Position numbers and translations under genes: made by a program. From a virus, in IMG/VR virus record IMGVR_UViG_3300031825_000068, positions 1 to 24,127 of that record: a stretch of 24,127 nucleotides of DNA, one strand, 5' to 3'. Below, piece after piece: positions 23,594 through 24,127 of the stretch. The notes under the pieces were generated by a model, which did no database searches, was not told where the DNA came from, and saw only the letters and a list, made by a program, of their open reading frames with translations. Position 1 is the stretch's first letter; each line of letters starts with the position of its first letter.

Positions 23594-23790
23594 TAATAGT
23601 CGTCCCTGTAAGAAGGATGCGCCCATACAACGAGAATAAGAAATATTATAACGACGACAAATAGACCAATTTCCTTAATACTATTTCTTGCATCCACAGG
23701 GTCCCTTTTGTACCATCTAACCCCTATGGGGATGATAAATATAAAATTTAAGACAAAAATACCACAGTATATGTAATCTACTATACCCAC
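23593..23790 (-). CDS. Two-TM small membrane protein on the opposite strand
   Basis: A 65-aa protein starting at GTG (23790-23788) with a perfect GGAGGT ribosome-binding site (23797-23802 on the minus strand, 6-nt spacer). Residues 5-24 and 41-56 are strongly hydrophobic transmembrane segments. The loop RWYKRDPVDAR between them is basic and so probably cytoplasmic. It is the only clear minus-strand gene here and has its own extended -10 promoter and a terminator at its end. Family not recognised. The independent, antisense layout between the entry block and holin suits a lysogen-expressed moron, for example a superinfection-exclusion protein, or an anti-holin-like factor. Both ideas are inference only. 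Confidence 0.75.
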   Translation of the reverse strand: MGIVDYIYCGIFVLNFIFIIPIGVRWYKRDPVDARNSIKEIGLFVVVIIFLILVVWAHPSYRDDY

Positions 23791-23817
23791 TTTAGCACCT
23801 CCAAAGGTGTTTTATTT

Positions 23818-23826
23818 ATTATAGCA
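23818..23826 (-). promoter_or_regulatory. Extended -10 promoter for the minus-strand gene
   Basis: On the minus strand TGCTATAAT reads from 23826 to 23818, a full extended -10 (TGn plus perfect TATAAT). No good -35 box is seen, which is acceptable for extended -10 promoters. It lies about 28 nt before the GTG start. Confidence 0.65.
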
Positions 23827-23840
23827 CAAAATTTGCTAGA

Positions 23841-23925
23841 GAGTACCGGCCCGCCTCCAAGCAAGACCGATACTCCCACCTGCTCAGGCCATAGGGAACG
23901 CCTGAGAGGTAAGCCTAAGTTTACC
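23841..23925 (+). other. Three consecutive hairpins upstream of the holin gene
   Basis: Stem 1 is GAGTA-c-CGG (23841-23849) with CCG-a-TACTC (23867-23875). Stem 2 is CTCAGGC (23883-23889) with GCCTGAG (23900-23906). Stem 3 is GGTAA (23908-23912) with TTACC (23921-23925). None is followed by a T run, so they are not terminators. The block could be a structured holin leader, a small RNA or a protein-binding site. It matches no riboswitch class I can name. Confidence 0.5.
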
Positions 23926-23958
23926 ACAAAATTAAATCATAGGGAAGGAGTTGTTCAC

Positions 23959-24127
23959 ATGGAATTAACAAGTTACATCAAGATTTTTGGTACTGCAGTC
24001 GGGACCCTAGTTTCATTTATCGTCGGAGGTATCGGCATGGCTTTCGCTGTCCTCCTGGGGATGATGGTCCTAGACTACATCACAGGGTTAATGGTAGGTT
24101 ACGCCAACAAAGAACTGTCTAGTTCCA
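23959..24127 (+). CDS. Phage holin, TcdE/Cph1 (holin_4_1) family, 5' part
   Basis: ATG 23959 with AAGGAG upstream; the frame runs off the window after 56 codons. The visible part has a hydrophobic helix (about residues 10-36, FGTAVGTLVSFIVGGIGMAF then AVLLGMM) and the family signature VLDYITGLMVGYANKELSS. That signature matches the LDYxTGxxxA-type core of the Bacteriophage holin/TcdE family. Holins open the membrane at the end of infection to release the endolysin, which should lie beyond the right edge. This marks the start of the lysis block. A structured untranslated region precedes it. Confidence 0.88.
   Translation, partial: MELTSYIKIFGTAVGTLVSFIVGGIGMAFAVLLGMMVLDYITGLMVGYANKELSSS

Noticed and set aside
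1-24127. tRNA genes, CRISPR arrays, insertion sequences, attachment sites
   Set aside because: Looked for by eye on both strands; no cloverleaf, regular spaced repeat, transposase or flanking duplication was seen.

Overview
This window looks like the late (packaging, head, tail, entry and start of lysis) region of a podovirus-type phage or prophage of a Bacillota host. The evidence is strong AGGAGG-type Shine-Dalgarno sites, frequent GTG and TTG starts, short intergenic gaps, P22-like portal and tail-hub proteins, absence of any tape-measure, tail-tube or baseplate gene, and a TcdE/Cph1-type holin at the right edge. The exact host cannot be named from the sequence. Nearly everything is on the + strand.

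Layout. 1-98: 3' end of an unknown gene. 207-3689: packaging block with a phage metallopeptidase-domain protein, a small-terminase candidate with a phBC6A51-type HTH, two back-to-back terminators, a RepL-like winged-helix protein and the large terminase. 3700-4838: five small genes (a Cys-rich protein, a one-TM protein, an unknown, and two zinc-binding proteins, one Mu Com-like), closed by a terminator. 4905-9475: head block with P22-type portal, Met-rich microprotein, scaffold, probable decoration protein and a Mu gpT-type major capsid protein. 9538-12656: probable head/tail accessory proteins, a connector/adaptor and a P22 gp10-like hub of 473 aa. 12656-15593: mosaic tail fibre with lectin-like domains and a small downstream partner. 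15588-16499: a self-contained cassette (promoter, secreted HExxH metallopeptidase, terminator). 16530-23564: entry proteins, including a 281/382-aa frameshift pair carrying a lytic transglycosylase and a 1542-aa internal virion protein. 23593-23826: a minus-strand two-TM gene with its own promoter. 23841-23925: three consecutive hairpins. 23959-end: holin, cut by the window.

The strongest novel signal is at 18609-18672. A canonical -1 slippery heptamer (C CCA AAG) lies two codons before the stop of the 281-aa protein, followed by a 7-nt spacer and a perfect 8-bp stem. The -1 frame then encodes a start-less lytic-transglycosylase domain (ESSGNP..., AYGLMQ...) ending at 18923. This predicts a programmed -1 frameshift that adds a cell-wall-cutting domain to a fraction of an entry protein. 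A second, weaker frameshift candidate (A AAA AAG, 10342-10348) lies in a 118-nt dual-frame overlap of two small structural genes. The two independently transcribed accessory genes (secreted metallopeptidase; antisense membrane protein) look like morons that could act in the lysogen.

No tRNA, rRNA, CRISPR array, IS element or attachment site was seen. No stretch longer than about 170 bases lacks a gene.
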